From Ypsolopha sequella (taxonomy: Eukaryota; Arthropoda; Insecta; Lepidoptera; Ypsolophidae): DNA of 64,000 nucleotides. The stretch covers positions 8,813,201 to 8,877,200 of the forward strand of contig OW203984.1 in NCBI GenBank assembly GCA_934047225.1. Direction: 5' to 3'. The translations under genes and the position numbers were made by a program. The notes beneath the pieces are model-generated. The model worked only from the letters and a program-made list of their open reading frames with translations. It was not told the origin of the DNA and made no database searches. Below, piece by piece: positions 62,900 through 64,000 of the stretch. Positions within the stretch are counted from its first letter, which is position 1; each line of letters opens with the position of its first letter.

Positions 62900-64000
62900 C
62901 AAAAGAATTAAATTTCTTTCCCTAGGATACTCAGTCCTGTCTGACCACAGAGAGGACGAGAGTTGAGGACCGCTTCCACTTTACAATATACAGTGGCAAG
63001 CTCCTCAAAAATTAGGACAGTTTCCCCAATAACGCAGCGGAGGTGGGTCTTCGCCGACTTGACGGCAGCTTCAAAAAATTCCCTCCCCAGTGAGGGCAAT
63101 TTGGGGGACTGTACCGCCAAGTTACCCCTTTCCGGGCGAAGATTTAACTTAAACTAGCATAGTTATTTACAAAACAAAAAATAACAACATCATTAGCAGT
63201 ACCTTTGTAGATTGTGCCATTGTCGGAACGAATAAGTGAAGGTAAACCCCTACGCGACACGAAACGATCCAACGCGGCGACGAAGGCCTCCGTAGTCAAA
63301 GCTGATACCACTGCCAAGTGAACGGCCTTGGTGGCCAAGCACACAAATACACAAGGTATGGTTTCACAACCCGAGCGTTGCGATTGCTGAAAACCCCCCT
63401 GCGCGTTACATATGTGTCGATCCAACACCAACAGATTTACCAAAGGTCCGTCTTGGGTAGAAGCAAAGGATGAAGACTTCCGTACGGCAGGTCAGCTCTC
63501 CAAAATCAGCCTCCAAAACGCAGAAGTCCTTCATAATCCTTGAAAGGATTCAAACGAGCAACCGCTCACTTCAACCTGGCGTGATCCTCGCGCAGAACTC
63601 GAAGTCTAAACTTGATGAGGTCCGCCTGAAGTACACGTACCGTGTACCAATGCGCTCCAACGCTCCTCTGCACTCATGGCTGGGGACAAAATATATAAAT
63701 TTCATTGACTGGTTGGTATTTCAACATAATACCACCATCATATTGGGATCCTCCAAATCTGCAAACAGTATATGTTAATTTGAAAGCCATTTCCTAAGTT
63801 CGAACATAATAATCCAAGTATCGAATCAAATATCGAATATCCAAAATTGTGGATACCTCCACCAAAAACCAAATAGGATCCATCCTAACAAATCCGAGCC
63901 CAGGAGAACATCGACTGGACCGGATGACAAAACGTGGGTCTGCCAGATGCAGACCTGACGTGCATGAGATTATGGACGGAGGAAGGTCCAAAGAAGGCTG
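62900..64000 (-). pseudogene. Relic of a second BEL/Pao element
   Basis: On the minus strand, from the window edge: a piece of the protease-linker region (TSGLHLADPRFVIRSS, followed by a frame change near 63905); then, without any reverse transcriptase or RNase H between, an integrase core (VFVCLATKAVHLAVV, LDRFVSRRGLPSLIRSDNGT) at 63443-63144; then the region round the third catalytic acid (FFEAAVKSAKTHLRCVIGET, VEAVLNSRPL) at 63120-62908. About 40-50 residues between the last two are lost. Large internal deletions and frame changes show it is dead. It differs clearly from the intact element (for example RSDNG rather than YSDNA). Confidence 0.8.

Overview
The window looks like intergenic and intronic DNA from a moth or butterfly (Lepidoptera). 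It is AT-rich, has no bacterial gene layout, and contains one spliced gene with canonical GT..AG introns. Dispersed repeats typical of lepidopteran genomes recur: the GGGTTCCGTAC element, the GTCCACTGCTGGACATA element and tRNA-derived SINEs. Order and species cannot be fixed from the sequence alone.

Layout. 0-3.4 kb: palindromic MITE, dispersed repeat and a broken mariner transposase. 3.5-4.4 kb: a possible spliced transcript. 4.4-11.2 kb: a complete, apparently young BEL/Pao LTR retrotransposon on the minus strand, with identical 465-bp LTRs, a 5-bp target duplication and one uninterrupted 1780-codon gag-pol frame. 11.2-41.8 kb: no recognisable host gene, but dense nested foldback elements, SINEs, two LINE fragments and minisatellites. 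41.9-49.7 kb: a complete four-exon UDP-glycosyltransferase gene (518 codons), whose splice phases agree at every junction; introns 1-3 carry a minisatellite, a 5'-truncated LINE and SINE pieces. 49.8-57 kb: more nested MITEs. 57.2-60.2 kb: serially duplicated short exons encoding related peptides, followed by decayed Glu/Gln/Asn-rich repeats; probably an unrecognised small gene or gene relic. 60.6-64 kb: MITE, SINE and the relic of a second BEL/Pao element with internal deletion and frameshifts.

How it fits together. The only gene that looks functional for the host is the UGT, an ER-membrane detoxification-type enzyme. The BEL/Pao element could still be mobile. The rest is a layered record of insertions in which several elements sit inside others, so the order of events can be read (filled and unfilled copies, matching target duplications). 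The three observations most worth following are the duplicated-exon cassette at 57-60 kb, the strong one-strand GCGG bias across the BEL/Pao element, and the excess of TGACGTCA palindromes carried by unrelated repeats.
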